Assembly: GCA_963573385.1 (NCBI GenBank)
Contig: CAUYLG010009132.1
Location: forward strand, 1 to 64,000
Reading direction: 5' to 3'
Length of the DNA stretch: 64,000 nt
Source: Cacajao melanocephalus
Lineage: Eukaryota > Chordata > Mammalia > Primates > Pitheciidae
Positions within the stretch are counted from its first letter, which is position 1; each line of letters opens with the position of its first letter. Below the pieces are notes generated by a model. The model was not told the origin of the DNA, made no database searches, and was given only the letters and a program-made list of their open reading frames with translations. Position numbers and translations under genes: made by a program. This document shows, in pieces, positions 15,735 through 27,813 of the stretch.

Positions 15735-16020
15735 AAGCAACGAGGAAGGGGAAGGAAGGGGAGGAGAAGGGAGGGAAGGGAAGGGAGAAGGAACAGAGAA
15801 GGGAAGGGAAGGGAAGGAAAGGGAAGGGAGAAGGAAGGGAAGGGAAGGGAGAAGGAAGGGAAGGGATGGGAAAAGGAAGGGAAGGGAAGGGAGAAGGAAG
15901 GGAAGGGAAGGGAGAAGGAAGGGGAGGGAAGGGAGAAGGAAGGGGAGGGAAGGGAGAAGGAAGGGACAGGAAGGGAGAAAGAAGTGAAGGGAAGGGAAGG
16001 GGGAAGGAGCAGAGGGAAGG
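15735..16020 (+). repeat. GGGAAGGA purine minisatellite, about 285 bp
   Basis: Variants of AAGGGAAGGGAGAAGGA repeat many times with periods of 5 and 20-25 bases. It is almost pure purine on the + strand. The minus strand gives an artefact frame of Ser-Phe-Ser-Leu-Pro repeats. Confidence 0.95.
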
Positions 16021-16404
16021 CAGATGGCTCAGTTTTGTGCCCAGTTGGAAGAAGCAGAGCAGTAGACATGGGGTCTAGGAAAGGCTCATGGAGCCAAATC
16101 TTCATGGTAATTATAAGAGAAAGTGGTTAAACCATCTAGCCCTGGGTTCAGATTCTTGGTGCACTAAGCACTTGCTGAGAAAACCTAGTTAGTTGCTGAA
16201 CCCCTCTGGTTCAGCCTCAGCCTCAGCCTCATTTTCCCCTCAGCCCCTCCCACTGTACACTTAATCCACAGTGAACACTGACTCAGTTCCTCAAACATGC
16301 ATTGCCAAAAAAAAAAAAAAATTGCATTCTTGCTTCTAATTTGCCCATAGGGTTCCCTTAACCCACAGTGACCCTGTTCTCCAGGTGCCCCGCCCTTCAT
16401 CAGC
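16021..16404. other. Unique sequence with an A15 run
   Basis: No gene recognised. An A15 run at 16306-16320 lies between short matching TTGC flanks. Confidence 0.4.
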
Positions 16405-16665
16405 TATTCTGTTCCCTTTCATCTGGTCAATTCTGGCTCCTTCTGCAGAGCTCAGCTCAAACGTCACTTCCTTCAGGAAGCCTTCTCTGACCACTCACCC
16501 TACTGTGTGCTCCCAGGGAAACCTGAGGTATCTCAGTCGTGGCACTTCCCACTCTCTGCTGACATGGCCTATTGCCTGCATGCCCCTCCAGAGCGCCATG
16601 GCTTCTTCATGACTGTAGTTTCAGTACCTGATGCCTTACAGGTGCTCAATAAATGAGGCTGAATA
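16405..16665 (+). mobile_element. L2 LINE 3' end
   Basis: Contains CAGCTCAAACGTCACTTCCT, AAGCCTTCTCTGACC and the terminal GGTGCTCAATAAATGA, in the order of the L2 3' region. Confidence 0.85.
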
Positions 16666-16756
16666 TTATAGAAACTTTGTAAGCTTTAGAAAGTTGGACA
16701 AAAGCCCAGGATAGGCATTGAATGCCAAATAGTTTGTTGAGAGGAATAGAGTGGAG

Positions 16757-16843
16757 CGGGATGGGATAGGATGGGATGGGATGGGTTGGGATGAGATGGG
16801 ATGGGATGGGATGGGATGGATGGGATGGATGGGATGGAATGGT
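16757..16843 (+). repeat. (GGGAT)n pentanucleotide repeat
   Basis: About 17 units of GGGAT or GATGG variants. G-runs occur every five bases on one strand. Confidence 0.95.
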
Positions 16844-16888
16844 GAACATGCTAATTTTAATGATATTTCACTGCATTATCCAAAAAGT

Positions 16889-16903
16889 CCACAAGATGGC
16901 AGT
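16889..16903 (+). promoter_or_regulatory. CTCF-like motif in upstream region
   Basis: CCACAAGATGGCAGT matches the CTCF core CCASYAGRKGGCRSY at 14 of 15 positions. It lies in unique sequence about 13.7 kb upstream of CLPB, just after a GGGAT tandem repeat. Confidence 0.5.
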
Positions 16904-17089
16904 GTCTGCACTTGAGAAAAAATGTGGCGGTCTAGATGAAATTAAAAGCACTCCCTCTACCTGATGCCAGAAGTAATTTAAAGTTAATATTGATATAGAA
17001 ATAATAGAGATTGGTTGATTGAATTCAATATGTAATACATACATATAGAACAAAATTCAAGTATACAGTGGAATGTAAACTCTTCCTCC

Positions 17090-17640
17090 CTCCCTACTTC
17101 TGTCACTTATCCTCCAGCCCCACTTTGCTCAATCCATGGGCAACAATGTTTATTATACACACAGAGTGGATATCCTTCCAGAGATATCCTAGGCATAGAA
17201 CCTCATAAGTAGATATATATTTCAAATAACACCAGTAGTTGTGTACAATACAACTGTTCTGTGCCTTGAATTTTTTTTTGTGCCTAAAATATCTCAGTGC
17301 ATTCCATATTAAAACAGATAGTGTTATCCTGTTTTAAAAAACATTCCATGTTTAGCTATAATGTATTTGACCAAAGTCCTAGTGATGGACATTCAGGCTG
17401 CTTCTCATCTCTTACTCTTAGAAATATCTCAAAACGTTCCTCATTTTATACATCTGCATGTATATCTAGATTTTAAATTCCAGTATTTTGATATTGTCAA
17501 TTAGCCCTCCACTGAGTATGTACCTGTTTACACTTCCACCAACAAGATTAGTGTCTTTCTTTACAAACTTACCACACAATTTTATATATATACTACATAA
17601 GAGTGCATGCAATATATATGCCAGTCTGAGATGAACTATA
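17090..17640 (-). mobile_element. Probable old LINE-1 fragment, antisense
   Basis: Decayed phrases such as GATGGACATTCAGGCTGCTT and TTACACTTCCACCAACA resemble antisense L1M ORF2 ends. The boundaries are uncertain. Confidence 0.5.
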
Positions 17641-17719
17641 TCTCATTACAGCTTTTTGAAACAGCCTCATCGATATATAATTGACATACAATAAATTTCA
17701 CGTTTCAAGTGTAAATTTG

Positions 17720-17867
17720 GGCTGGGCATGGTGGCTCATGCCTATAATCCAAGCACTTTGGAGGCCAAGGCGGGCGGATCACCTGAGGTCGGGAGTTCAA
17801 GACCAGCCTGACCAACATGGTGAAACCCCATCTTTAAAAAAAGAAAGAAAAAAGAAAGAAAGAAAAA
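17720..17867 (+). mobile_element. Left-arm-only Alu, variant family copy 2
   Basis: About 116 bp of Alu left arm ends at CCCCATCTTT and goes straight into an A/G-rich tail, flanked by perfect AAGTGTAAATTTG duplications. It carries CCAAGCACTTTGGAGG. The intact flanks show that it inserted in this short form. Confidence 0.9.
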
Positions 17868-18309
17868 AAGTGTAAATTTGATGAATTTTGACATATGTAC
17901 CCCTGTGAAACCATCACCACAATCAAGATGATGACAATATCCATCACCCCTAAAGGTTTCTTGTGCCCCTGTGTAAATGCTTCCTTCCACTACCCCTGTA
18001 ATCCTATCATCCCCACGCAATCACTGTTTGCTTTATGTTACTATATATTGTATTTGTTCTTATTTTCTAGAATCTTATATAAATGGGATAATACGATGCA
18101 TAGCCTGTGTTTGCTTGCTTGCTTGCTTGCTTGCTTATTTATTTATTTGTAGAACTGACTTGCTTCACTCATCATTAATATCTTGAGGTTCGTCCATGTC
18201 ATTGGCATATCAATAGTTCCTTTTTATTGCTGAGTCACACTCCATTGTATGGATATACCACAATTTGTTTATCCTTTTATGTATTGATAAACATTTAGGT
18301 TGTTTTTGA

Positions 18310-18815
18310 AACCAATCCAATAGTCCCATAGATGATTCTTTTTGATAAACATAGAAATTGACCCTCCTTTTTTTTTTTTAATTTTTTATCTTTTTATTTT
18401 TTTGGCTGGCATAATAAAATAGACCCTCCTGATCTTAAAGCTTGAAATTTATATTTGTTTTATCTGAGTTACTTCCTCAGGAAACAACCTTCAGGCCTCT
18501 GGAAAAAGTATGAAAACTGAAACTCACCAGATCACAGCACCAGATGCTAAGCCCTCCTTCATTAAGATTGGCCCCTCCCTAGTTCCTGTTTTCTTACACA
18601 TTGTTACATTTCTTCCCTGATTTATGAACCCGTAGTTTTAGTCAGCAGGGAGATGGATTTGAGATTGAGCTCCCATCTCTTAGGCTGTAGAACCGAGAAA
18701 GGGAAGCAGTAGGACCCTCCCTGAACCTAGACCAAACCCCTGACCTAAGCCAAACCCCTGACCTAGACCAAATTCTTGACCTAGACAAAACCCCTGGTGT
18801 TTTAGTAACATTTTC
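18310..18815. mobile_element. Unclassified LTR-like insertion within L1
   Basis: This block breaks the L1 reading between GTTTTTGAAACC and TTTCAGTTTGTAGC. It resembles the end of an ERV1 LTR in feel, with an 18-bp tandem at its right side, but I cannot name it or fix its ends. Confidence 0.4.
18721..18796 (+). repeat. 18-bp tandem repeat, four units
   Basis: Four consecutive 18-bp units of the form CCTGACCTAGACCAAACC with one to four changes each. Confidence 0.9.
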
Positions 18816-20451
18816 AGTTTGTAGCTTTCACAAAGTTGCTATGGACATTCATGTACAAGTCTTTGTGTGAACATATGTTTTTATTTTCCTTGATTAATAA
18901 ACCTAGAAGTTGGAATGGCTGGATCATATAGTATGTGCTTGTTTAACTTCTAAAGAAACTGCCAACTTGTTTTCAAAAGTGGTTGTGCCATTTCACATTC
19001 CCCTTCAGCAGTATATGAGAGTTCCAGTCGCTCCACATCCTCATGTGGTATGGGCAGTCTTTTTCATTTTAGATGTTTTAATAGATATGTAATTCGTGAT
19101 TTCAATTTTTATTTCCCTAAGAGCAATGGTATTGAGGGTGATTTTTAGTGTTCTTATTTGACAGTGAGATGTTATCTCTTCAAATATTTTTTTCCAATTT
19201 AAAAATTGGGTGGTTTTCTTATTACTGAGTTTTGAGAATTCTTTTCATATTCTCGTGTAAGTTCCTTACTGGATATATAATTGCAAATATTTTCTCCACT
19301 TTGTGGTGTATCCATTCTCTTAACATGGGCTTTTGAGGAGCAAAAGTTCCTAATTTTGATGAAGTTAAATTGATCTTTTTTTTCTTTTATGCATTGTGAT
19401 TTTGATGTTGTATCTAAGAAATCTGCTTTCCCCAAAGTCATGATTTTTTCCAATGTTTTCTTCAAGGAATTTTGGAGTTTTAGGTTTTACATTTAGGACA
19501 ATAATTCATTTTGAGTACATTTTTGTATATGCTGTAAGATATGGATCACTATAGTTTTAATTTGTATGTTTCTTGGCATAGGTGTATTGAGCATATTTTC
19601 ATATGTATAAGTATGATTTATTTTTCATTTCTCATTAGTTCTTTAATTAAGTCCTTTGTCCAGGCAGCTATGTTTGGATATGCAGTTCCTGTGCCACTCA
19701 AAAGCCTAAACCAATAGGAGAAGTGGAGGCTGCAGCCTGGCAGCACGCTGCTCCCTGGGACATTTACACTGCCTAGGGGCCCCTTCTGCTAATTCCTCCT
19801 GAGGTGGCTGCTTTCTTCACTTTTCCTGGAGGCACTGCATAAGCTAGCAGAGCCATTGCCTTCGCTCACTTATTGCATTGCAGGTCTTCCTCACGTAAGA
19901 GTTCTCTGTATTACTTAATCCTCCATTGTGGTGTGAATATATTCTTCCCAGATTATCATTTACATTTTTTACTGTTCATGGTATTTTTCAATCAGGATAA
20001 TTTTTTGTAGAGTCAAGTATATCAAACTTCTCTGTTGTGGGTCTGAGTTTTGTGTTGTGCTTAGAAAGCTTCCCTATTCCAAAGTTATTTTGAAAAATCA
20101 CGTTATATTTTCTTCTGGCATGTTTGTTGTTTCTTTTTCACATTTAAGTCTTTTGATTCAGTTGGCCTTTATTTTGGCGAAGGGGTAAGACAGAAATCTA
20201 ATTTCTTTTTTTCCCCAGGTGGCTGCCCAGTTGTCCCAACACTGTTTATTAAATAATTCATATTTTCCCCACTTACATAAAGTGCCAGATTTATCACAAA
20301 CTAAATTCTCATTTTTAATGTAAAAAGAAGCCATATTGCCCTGCCCAAAGGCCACATGTTCCACTTTGATTCTATGGGAAAGAAACAGATAACAAGAAAA
20401 GGACGCGATTAAGAGGTTTATTTTCAGAGCAGGATTTGAGTTAGTGCTTAA

Positions 20452-20750
20452 GGCCGGGCGCGGTGGCTCACACCTGTAATCCTAGCACTTTGGGAGGCTG
20501 AGGCAGGGGGATCACCAGGTCAGGAGATCGAGACCATCCTGGCCAACATGGTGAAACCCGTCTCTACTAAAAATTCAAAAAAATTAGCTGGGCAGGGTGG
20601 CACATGCCTGTAGTCCCAGCAACTCGGGAGGCTGAGGCAGGAGAATTACTTGAACCCAGGAGGTGAAGATTGCAGTCAGCCAAGATCCCACCCCTGTGCT
20701 ACAGCCTGGGTGACAATGCGCGACTCCGTCTCAAAAAAAAAAAAAAAGAA
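20452..20750 (+). mobile_element. Alu (young-looking)
   Basis: Starts ggccgggcgcggtgg, ends in A15, and is flanked by GAGTTAGTGCTTAAG duplications. Few changes from consensus. Confidence 0.95.
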
Positions 20751-20803
20751 AGAGTTAGTGCTTAAGATTTCTGCATCTATGATATGATATAAAAATCAGT
20801 TAA

Positions 20804-21073
20804 GGCCATGCATGGTGGCTCACACCTGTAATCCCAGCACTTTGGGAGGCTAAGGTGGATGGATCACGAGGTCAAGAGATTGAGACTATCCTGGACAAAA
20901 ATGGTGAAACTCTGTCTCTACTAAAAATACTGCGTGCCTGTAGTCCCAGCTACTTGGGAGGCTGAGGCAGAAGAATTGCTTGAACTGGGAGGCGGAGGTT
21001 GCAGTGAGCCGAGATCATGCCACTGCACTCCAGCCTGGGCGACAGAGCGAGACTCTGTCTCTAAATAAATAAA
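20804..21073 (+). mobile_element. Alu with linker deletion
   Basis: Complete ends with flanks ATCAGTTAAG/ATCAATTAAG. About 25 bp after the linker A-tract is missing. Confidence 0.93.
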
Positions 21074-21189
21074 TATCAATTAAGATAGCAATAATCTTGA
21101 TCATCAGGAGAAGATTATATTTACTATCCTCTATTTGGACTAAGGAAAGTGTTCAGTATTTTTGAGAAAAAGTAATGCAGAAGACTTTA

Positions 21190-21232
21190 CACATACAGAC
21201 ACACACACAGACACTCGCACACACAGAGAGAA
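21190..21232 (+). repeat. Imperfect (CA)n
   Basis: Broken ACACACAG units. Confidence 0.8.
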
Positions 21233-21254
21233 GTTCCTTCTTTAACGAAAAATT

Positions 21255-21420
21255 GTGTAATGGCTAAGACTTTGGGCTCTGAGTCACATAAGCCTGTGAT
21301 GCTACTAGTGTCTAACTTGTGTTAATGTAGGAATTAAGTGAGTTTATTCATGTAAAGTGCTTATTAGCACAATGCTAGACTCAGAATACATACTCAATCA
21401 TCAGTAACTATTTACTTCTT
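21255..21420 (+). mobile_element. MIR
   Basis: Worn MIR with GTAATGGCTAAGACTTTGGG at its start and GTAAAGTGCTTA at its end. Confidence 0.6.
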
Positions 21421-21746
21421 CTATTTTTGAAAAATACTTAGATGAGTTTCTCCAAGATTTCTCAGATGTGGTTTACCTGCTATCACTGAGGGATTGTGTC
21501 TTCATTGACTGGAGAGATCACATGTAAAAATATGCCCACCAAACCTGGAAGAAACTTACCTGAGCATTTATATAGATAATCAACATGGTTCACTTACTCA
21601 GTTGGAACATAGAAAATATTTAATACAATTTCCTGTTATTATTAATAATAAATCAGTTTGTCTTAGTTATTCCAAAGAATTGTGTAAGAGCGGACACAGA
21701 GATGGTGGTATGGCAATATACAGTAGAATTAGCAGAAAGTGAACTC
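21421..21746. other. Unique sequence
   Basis: No gene or named repeat recognised. Confidence 0.5.
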
Positions 21747-22039
<293 letters not shown>

Positions 22040-22165
22040 CACAGTACTAATTTTAAAAAAGATCTTAGACTCACAAAGGCTCATCAGTCACTCTTGATAT
22101 TTGATGGGATACTATATATTTAATCATATCTTTTGCTGCTAACTGACTAAATAACTTTCTATTGT

Positions 22166-22557
22166 TGGCTGAGTACGGTGGCTTATATCTGTAATCTCAA
22201 CACTTTGCAAAGCCGAGGCAAGGATTCACTTGAGGCCAGGAGTTTGAGACCAGCCTGGCCAACAGGGAAAAACGCTGTTTCTACTGAAACTTCAAAAATT
22301 AGCTGGGCATGGTGGTGCACGCCTGTAATCCCAACTTTTTGGGAGGCTGAAGCACAAGAATCACTTAAACCCGGGAGGCAGGCAGCAGTTGCAGTGAGCC
22401 AAGATCACACCACTGCACTCCAGCCTGGGTGACAGAGAAAGACTGTCTCAGAAAGAAAGAGAGAGAAAGAGAGAGGAAGGAGAGAGGAGAGAGAGAGAGA
22501 AAGAAAGAAAAAGAAAGGAAAGAAAGAGAAAAAGAAAAGAAAGAGAAAGAGAGAGAA
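22166..22557 (+). mobile_element. Alu with expanded GA-rich tail
   Basis: Old Alu followed by about 110 bp of GAAA/GAGA repeat at 22450-22557, a tail-born microsatellite. Confidence 0.92.
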
Positions 22558-22670
22558 TTGTTTTCAAGGATTTTCAGTGAAACACCAGGAGAGGATCTGC
22601 AGCTTGTACCAATCATGCAAGCATGAAATTTCTTTGAGAACTCATGTATTTTACCTTTTTAAAAATGCAA

Positions 22671-23005
<335 letters not shown>

Positions 23006-23094
23006 AAAAATGCAAATTTTATATCTTAATTTATACTGTAGAATGACCTTTGAACCTAATGACACCTAACCAAAATTAAGGGGATGCCTGAAAT

Positions 23095-23275
23095 GGTGGA
23101 GGGAGCATAGGTTTTGGAATCACACAGACCAGCACTGGCATCCTAGAGCCATCGCTCACCAACTGCATGATATGGACAGGTCACTTCATTTCTCTGAATC
23201 TCAGTTTCTCCATCTGTAAAATGGGAGAAAAATTCTCACCTTGTGGTTACTGTCAGAATTAAATAAGAACATAAA
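23095..23275 (+). mobile_element. MIR
   Basis: Readable MIR with TTTTGGAATCACACAGACC, CTCAGTTTCTCCATCTGTAA and GAATTAAATAAGA. Confidence 0.85.
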
Positions 23276-23278
23276 TGG

Positions 23279-23580
23279 TGCCGGGTGTGCTGGCTCTTAC
23301 CCGTAATCTCAGCACTTTGGGAGGCCAAGGTGGGTGGATCACCTGAGGTTGGAAGTTCAAAACCAGCTTGATCAACATGGAGAAACTCCATTTCTACTAA
23401 AAACCACAAAATTAGCCAGGCATGGTGGCGCCTGCCTGTAATTCCAGCTACTTGGGAGGCTGAGGCAGGAGAATGCTTGAACCTGGGAGGCAGAGGTTGC
23501 CGCGAGCTGAGATCATGCCATTGCACTCTAGCCTGGGCAACAAGAGCAAAACGAAACTCCATCTCAAGAAAAAAAAAAAG
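23279..23580 (+). mobile_element. Alu
   Basis: Complete Alu with A-tail, flanked by AGAACATAAAT and AGAACACAAAT. Confidence 0.94.
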
Positions 23581-23585
23581 AGAAC

Positions 23586-23755
23586 ACAAATACCTTCTCT
23601 GTGCCAGGCACTGTACAATGTATTTAGGATACATAAATGATCCAGACATGGACCCTACCTTCAAGGAGTTGGCTTCAGTAAATCACCTAACTTGGTACCT
23701 GGTATGTAGTAGGTGCTCAATAAATATTTTGTTGACTGAATCAATAAATGAATAG
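23586..23755 (-). mobile_element. L2 pieces
   Basis: 23590-23685 reads as the reverse of the L2 3' region (GTGCCAGGCACTGTACAATG). 23690-23755 ends in GGTGCTCAATAAATATTTTG and is a forward L2 or MIR end. Confidence 0.6.
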
Positions 23756-23837
23756 TATTCAATAGACATCAGTTTCTTCTCAAATTTTCCCTACCTATCT
23801 CATCTACTCAGTCTGAGAAATTATATATTCTTTCTAA

Positions 23838-23971
23838 TTTTTTTTTTTTTTAAATAAAGACAGGGTTTCACCATGTTGGTCAGGCTGGTCTTGAACTCTG
23901 GACCTCAGGTGATCCACCCCCCTTGGCCTCCAAAATGCTTGGATTACAGGCGTGAGCCACCATGCCTGGCC
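23838..23971 (-). mobile_element. Left-arm-only Alu, variant family copy 3
   Basis: Reverse left arm only, ending GTCTTTATTT before the tail. It has CCAAGCATTTTGGAGG, the same diagnostic pair plus one later change. It lies at the edge of the L1 that starts at 23972. Confidence 0.9.
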
Positions 23972-24308
23972 TAAAATTTTTTAAATTTTGAATTAATTTT
24001 ATACTTAAAAGTTACAAAAATGTCCACAGAGTTCTCTTATATCCCCCACTGCACTTCCCCAATGGGAACATCTTATATAACCATAATACAGTGATCAAGA
24101 ACGGGCAATTAATATTCATACAATATCATTAACTAAACCTTAGAACTTATTTGAAATTCACCAGTTTTCCCACTAATGTCCCTTTTCTCTTCCCTGGTCC
24201 TATTCATGATTACACAGTGCATTTAGTATTTATTTCTCCTTAATCCCCAGTCTGTACCAGCTCCTCAGGCTTTCCTTATCTTTCATGACCTTGACATTTT
24301 TGAAGAGC

Positions 24309-24946
24309 TCTGTGATAGGCAGAATTCTAAGATGATCCCTAAGGTTTCCACTGCTGAATGTACACACCTTGTATACACTCCAAATACAGGCAGAACCTGT
24401 GAATGGGATGGGCTATCACTCCTGAGATGACATTTCTTATCAGTTGACTTTGACTTATCAAAAGAGAGATTATCTGGGTGGGCCTGGCCTAATCAGGTGA
24501 ACACTTTAAAATAATCAGGCTCTTCCTAAAGTCAGAGAGCTTCCTTGCAAGTATGAGAGAATCTAAGGAAGAAAAAGAAAGAGAAAAAAAGAAGAAAAAA
24601 TTCAAGAGAATCTAAGGAAGTGGTTACATGGCAAAGACCCGAGAGTAGCTTCCAGGACATGAGAAAGGTTCTCAGTGCTGCTAGCTAGCAATACAACCTC
24701 AGTCCTACAGCTGCTAGGAAATGATTTTGACCAACAATGTAAGGCAGCTTGAAAAACTGCCTTTCCTTAATGGAGCCTCCAGATGTGAATGCAGCTGGCC
24801 AACACCTTGATTTCAGACCCGGAGTAAAGCATACTTAGAATATGCTAGACTCCAGACCCATAGAAACTGTGAGATATTAGATAGCAATTGTTTTAAGCTA
24901 CTAAGTTTATGGTGATTTGTTATGCAGCAATAGAAAGCGAATACAA
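24309..24946 (+). mobile_element. MaLR LTR (MLT1-like)
   Basis: Begins with TGTGATAGGCAGAATTCTAA and ends with TTTTAAGCTACTAAGTTTAT and a GCAGCAATAGAAA stretch. A GA-rich block at 24545-24620 contains a short internal duplication (GAGAATCTAAGGAAG twice). Confidence 0.75.
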
Positions 24947-25081
24947 GGCTGGGCGCGGTGGCTCACGCCTGTAATCCAAGCACTTTGGAGGCCAAGGCGG
25001 GCGGATCACCTGAGGTCGGGAGTTCAAGACCAGTCTGACCAACGTGGTGAAACCCTGTCTATATTAAAAAAAAAAAAAAAA
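24947..25081 (+). mobile_element. Left-arm-only Alu, variant family copy 4
   Basis: 119 bp of left arm ending GTCTATATT, then A20, flanked by perfect AAAGCGAATACAA duplications (24934 and 25082). It shows CCAAGCACTTTGGAGG and CpGs, so it is fairly young. It inserted into the end of the MLT1 LTR. Confidence 0.93.
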
Positions 25082-25437
25082 AAAGCGAATACAAATACTA
25101 CATTAATTATTTGCAGAATATCCCTCAATATGTGTTTGATATTTTCTCATGATTGAAATGAGGTTATATATGCTTGACAAGCATGCACAGAAATGACATT
25201 GTGTCCTTCTCAGTGCCTCATATCAAGGGATTCATTTTGTCTGTTGTCTATATGTCTTATTACAGGTGATGTTTACCTTGATCATGTAGTTAAATTGGTG
25301 TCTGCCAGGTTTCCCCACTGTAAAGTTTTTGTAGTCGATAAGTATCTTGAAGGAAGTACTTTTGAGACTATATGAATTTTGTTTCTCCTCCTTGTCATCC
25401 ACTAATTTTAGCATCGTCCATGGATTTTGCCTAAAAT

Positions 25438-25766
25438 GTTTATTTTTATTTATTTTTTTAGAGACAGGGTCTTGCTCTGTCACTTAAGCTGAAGTACTGT
25501 GGTGTGATCATGGCTCACTGCAGCCTTGACCTCGTAGGCTTAAGCAATCCTTCTGCCTCAGCCTCCCAAGTAGCTGGAACAACAAGTGTGTGCCACCCTG
25601 CCCAGCTAATTTTTTTATTTTATATTTTTGTATAGACAGGGTCTCACTTTGTTGCCCAGGCTGGTCTCGAACTCCTGGGCTCGAGTGATCCTCCTCCTCC
25701 TGCCTTGGCCTCCCAAGGTGCTAGGATTACAGGCATGAGTCACTACGTGAGTCACTGTGGCCAGCC
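25438..25766 (-). mobile_element. Alu (J-like)
   Basis: Diverged reverse Alu with a short internal duplication (AGTCACTACGTGAGTCACTG) near the head. Confidence 0.9.
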
Positions 25767-26341
25767 TGAAATTTTTATTACTCCAGTGTTTACCTAGTGG
25801 TAATTCTCTGTTTCTCGTTCTTCCACATTTGTTGATTGAACTTCCACTGTAAGAAAGAGCTGCCTCTTCTCTCATTCCTCCCCTATTTATCTATTTATTT
25901 ATTTGATTATTTATATCATATTTGTTTTACTCTGTGGGTCAAAACCCCATACTGTCATTACTCTTCAGTTAAATCGTTCCCACTTAGATCATTATGAACT
26001 CCTTCACACTGGCTCCTGTGTTCTTTTCACAAGCCTGCATCTGGTTTGGAGCCTTTCCTAACTTCCTGGCACATAAGATGTTGTTGACTCATTTTGCATT
26101 TTCTCTGCCCAGTCCTAAAAACAACCATTCTCCAAGGGTAACTGGTTTCTGGCTTATTAGAGAATGCTGTTTCGATCTGGGTGTTAGGGTGTGTTCAATT
26201 TTTAGGGTGTCATTGCTTCTAGACCCTATCAGAGGCTAGAACTAGGTAATACATGTAATACACCAACCCATACATACTTAAAATATCTATATTTCTGTAT
26301 TTATCTGTCTCTCTATATTTTTTAAAACCATGAGTTTTACG

Positions 26342-26703
26342 GCTGGGCGTGGTGGCTCTCACCTGTAATCCTAGCACTTTGGGAGACAAAGATGAGCGGA
26401 TCACTTGAGGTCAGGAGTTTGTGACCAGCCTGGCCAACATGGCAAAACCATATGGTCAATAATCAATTGAGACCAGCCTGGCCAACATGGCGAAACCCTG
26501 TCTCTACTAAAAATACAAAAGTTAGCTGGGAGATGGTGCATGCCTGTAATTCTAGCTACTCAGGAAGTCGAGGCAGGAGAATCACTTGAACCTGGGAGGT
26601 GGAGGTTGCAATGACCAAGCTCACACCATTGCACTCCAGCCTTGGGGACAGAGCAAGACTCTGTCTCAAAAAATAAATTAATTAATTAAATAAAAATAAA
26701 AGT
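26342..26703 (+). mobile_element. Alu with internal duplication
   Basis: Flanks TAAAACCATGAGTTT. The left-arm segment GACCAGCCTGGCCAACATGG occurs twice, 53 bp apart (26423 and 26471), with 33 bp of odd sequence between. The tail is AATT/AAAT-rich. Confidence 0.92.
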
Positions 26704-27177
26704 AAAACCATGAGTTTATGCTGGTACACCTGATTCCAGTTCAATACCACAAGGTTCATTTTAGCTTTCTTTCCTTATTTATAACTTCTTTCTCCAACAG
26801 TGAAAAGCCCAGCTACTACCTATTTACTTATTTGCTTAAAAACGTATGTGTGTGGTGGTGTTTTGTTTTTCTGGAAAAGTTTTTTCTCAGAAACCTATAG
26901 GATGTGTGCACAGAATGGCCTCCAGCTCCATGCCAGAGGTAGCTGACCACAGCAACTGCATTGATTCTTCACTTTCTGCCTCCTAAACCCCATTTGGATA
27001 TCCTTCAGTCACCTTCTTACAAACTAAATGAAACTGGAGTTCTCTGTCTCCCAACCCAACAGCTAGAAGCTTAGGGCCAAGGTGGGGTAATTGGAACCTA
27101 ATATAAATACTTGCTTTCCAAGCAGACCAAAGGGAAGCCCTCCTGAGTTGAAAATCTTTTCAAATGTGACCTAAGAG
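26704..27177. other. Unique sequence
   Basis: No gene or named repeat recognised. Confidence 0.5.
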
Positions 27178-27475
27178 TTTTTTGTTTGTTTTGAGACAGA
27201 ATCTTGCTCTGTCATCCAGGCTGGAGTACAATGGTACGATCTTGGCTCACTGCAACATCTGCCTCCCAGGTTCAAGCGATTCTCCTGCCTCAGCCTCTGG
27301 ATTACCTGAGACTACAAGCATGCACCACCACCCTGGTGAACTCGTTTGTATTTTTAATAGAGACAAGGTTTCACCATGTTGGCCAGGCTGGTCTCGAACT
27401 CCTGACCTTGAATGATTCGCCCACCTCAGCCTCCCAAAGTGCTGGGATTACAGGCATAAGCCACTGCCCCTGGCC
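27178..27475 (-). mobile_element. Alu
   Basis: Complete reverse Alu with weak CCTAAGAGTT/CCTAAAGTTC flanks. Confidence 0.93.
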
Positions 27476-27570
27476 CTAAAGTTCCTTGAATTGGTTATTG
27501 ACCATATGGAATTCACTCTGAGTCCTAGCTGTTTTTAATGGAGGGGAGTGTTTGTTTTTAATTTAAATTG

Positions 27571-27813
27571 GTTTTTTTTTTTTTTTTTTTGAGACAGGGT
27601 CTCACTTTGTTGCCCAGTAATGTGATCACAGCTCACTGAAGCCTTAATCTCCAGGCTCAAGGGAGAGTAGCTAGAAGTACAGGTGTACACCCCCATGCCT
27701 GGCTAATTTTTAATTTTTTTTGGAGACTGTGATCTCACGATGTTGCCCAGGCTGGTCTCAAACTCCTGTCCCAAATGTTGGGATTATGGGCATGTGAGCA
27801 AGTACACTTGGCT
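27571..27813 (-). mobile_element. Alu (J-like), deleted
   Basis: Reverse, diverged, missing parts of the right arm; T21 tail. Confidence 0.88.

Larger units (their letters stand above)
17641..20400 (-). mobile_element. L1M relic, antisense, with nested insertions
   Basis: The reverse of L1 3' UTR and ORF2 is readable from CACCACAATCAAGATGATGA (17910) through the 18840-19470 section to about 20400. It is interrupted by a left-arm Alu at 17720-17867 and an LTR-like block at about 18310-18815. A GCTT/ATTT run lies at 18112-18148. Confidence 0.8.
23972..26240 (-). mobile_element. L1ME-like 3' end, antisense, with three nested insertions
   Basis: Antisense L1ME sequence runs over 23972-24308, 25095-25437 and 25767-26240 in collinear order (AACATCTTATATAACCATAA; TTTCATGACCTTGACA; ATATCAAGG; GGTGATGTTTACCTTGATCA). 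It is split by an MLT1-like LTR, a left-arm Alu and an Alu. Confidence 0.85.

Noticed and set aside
15626..16105. 159-codon minus frame rich in Ser, Phe, Leu and Pro
   Set aside because: It is a translation of the GGGAAGGA minisatellite.
18112..18148. Regular GCTT/ATTT repeats as a possible CRISPR-like or regulatory array
   Set aside because: It is a simple microsatellite inside an L1; there are no spacers.
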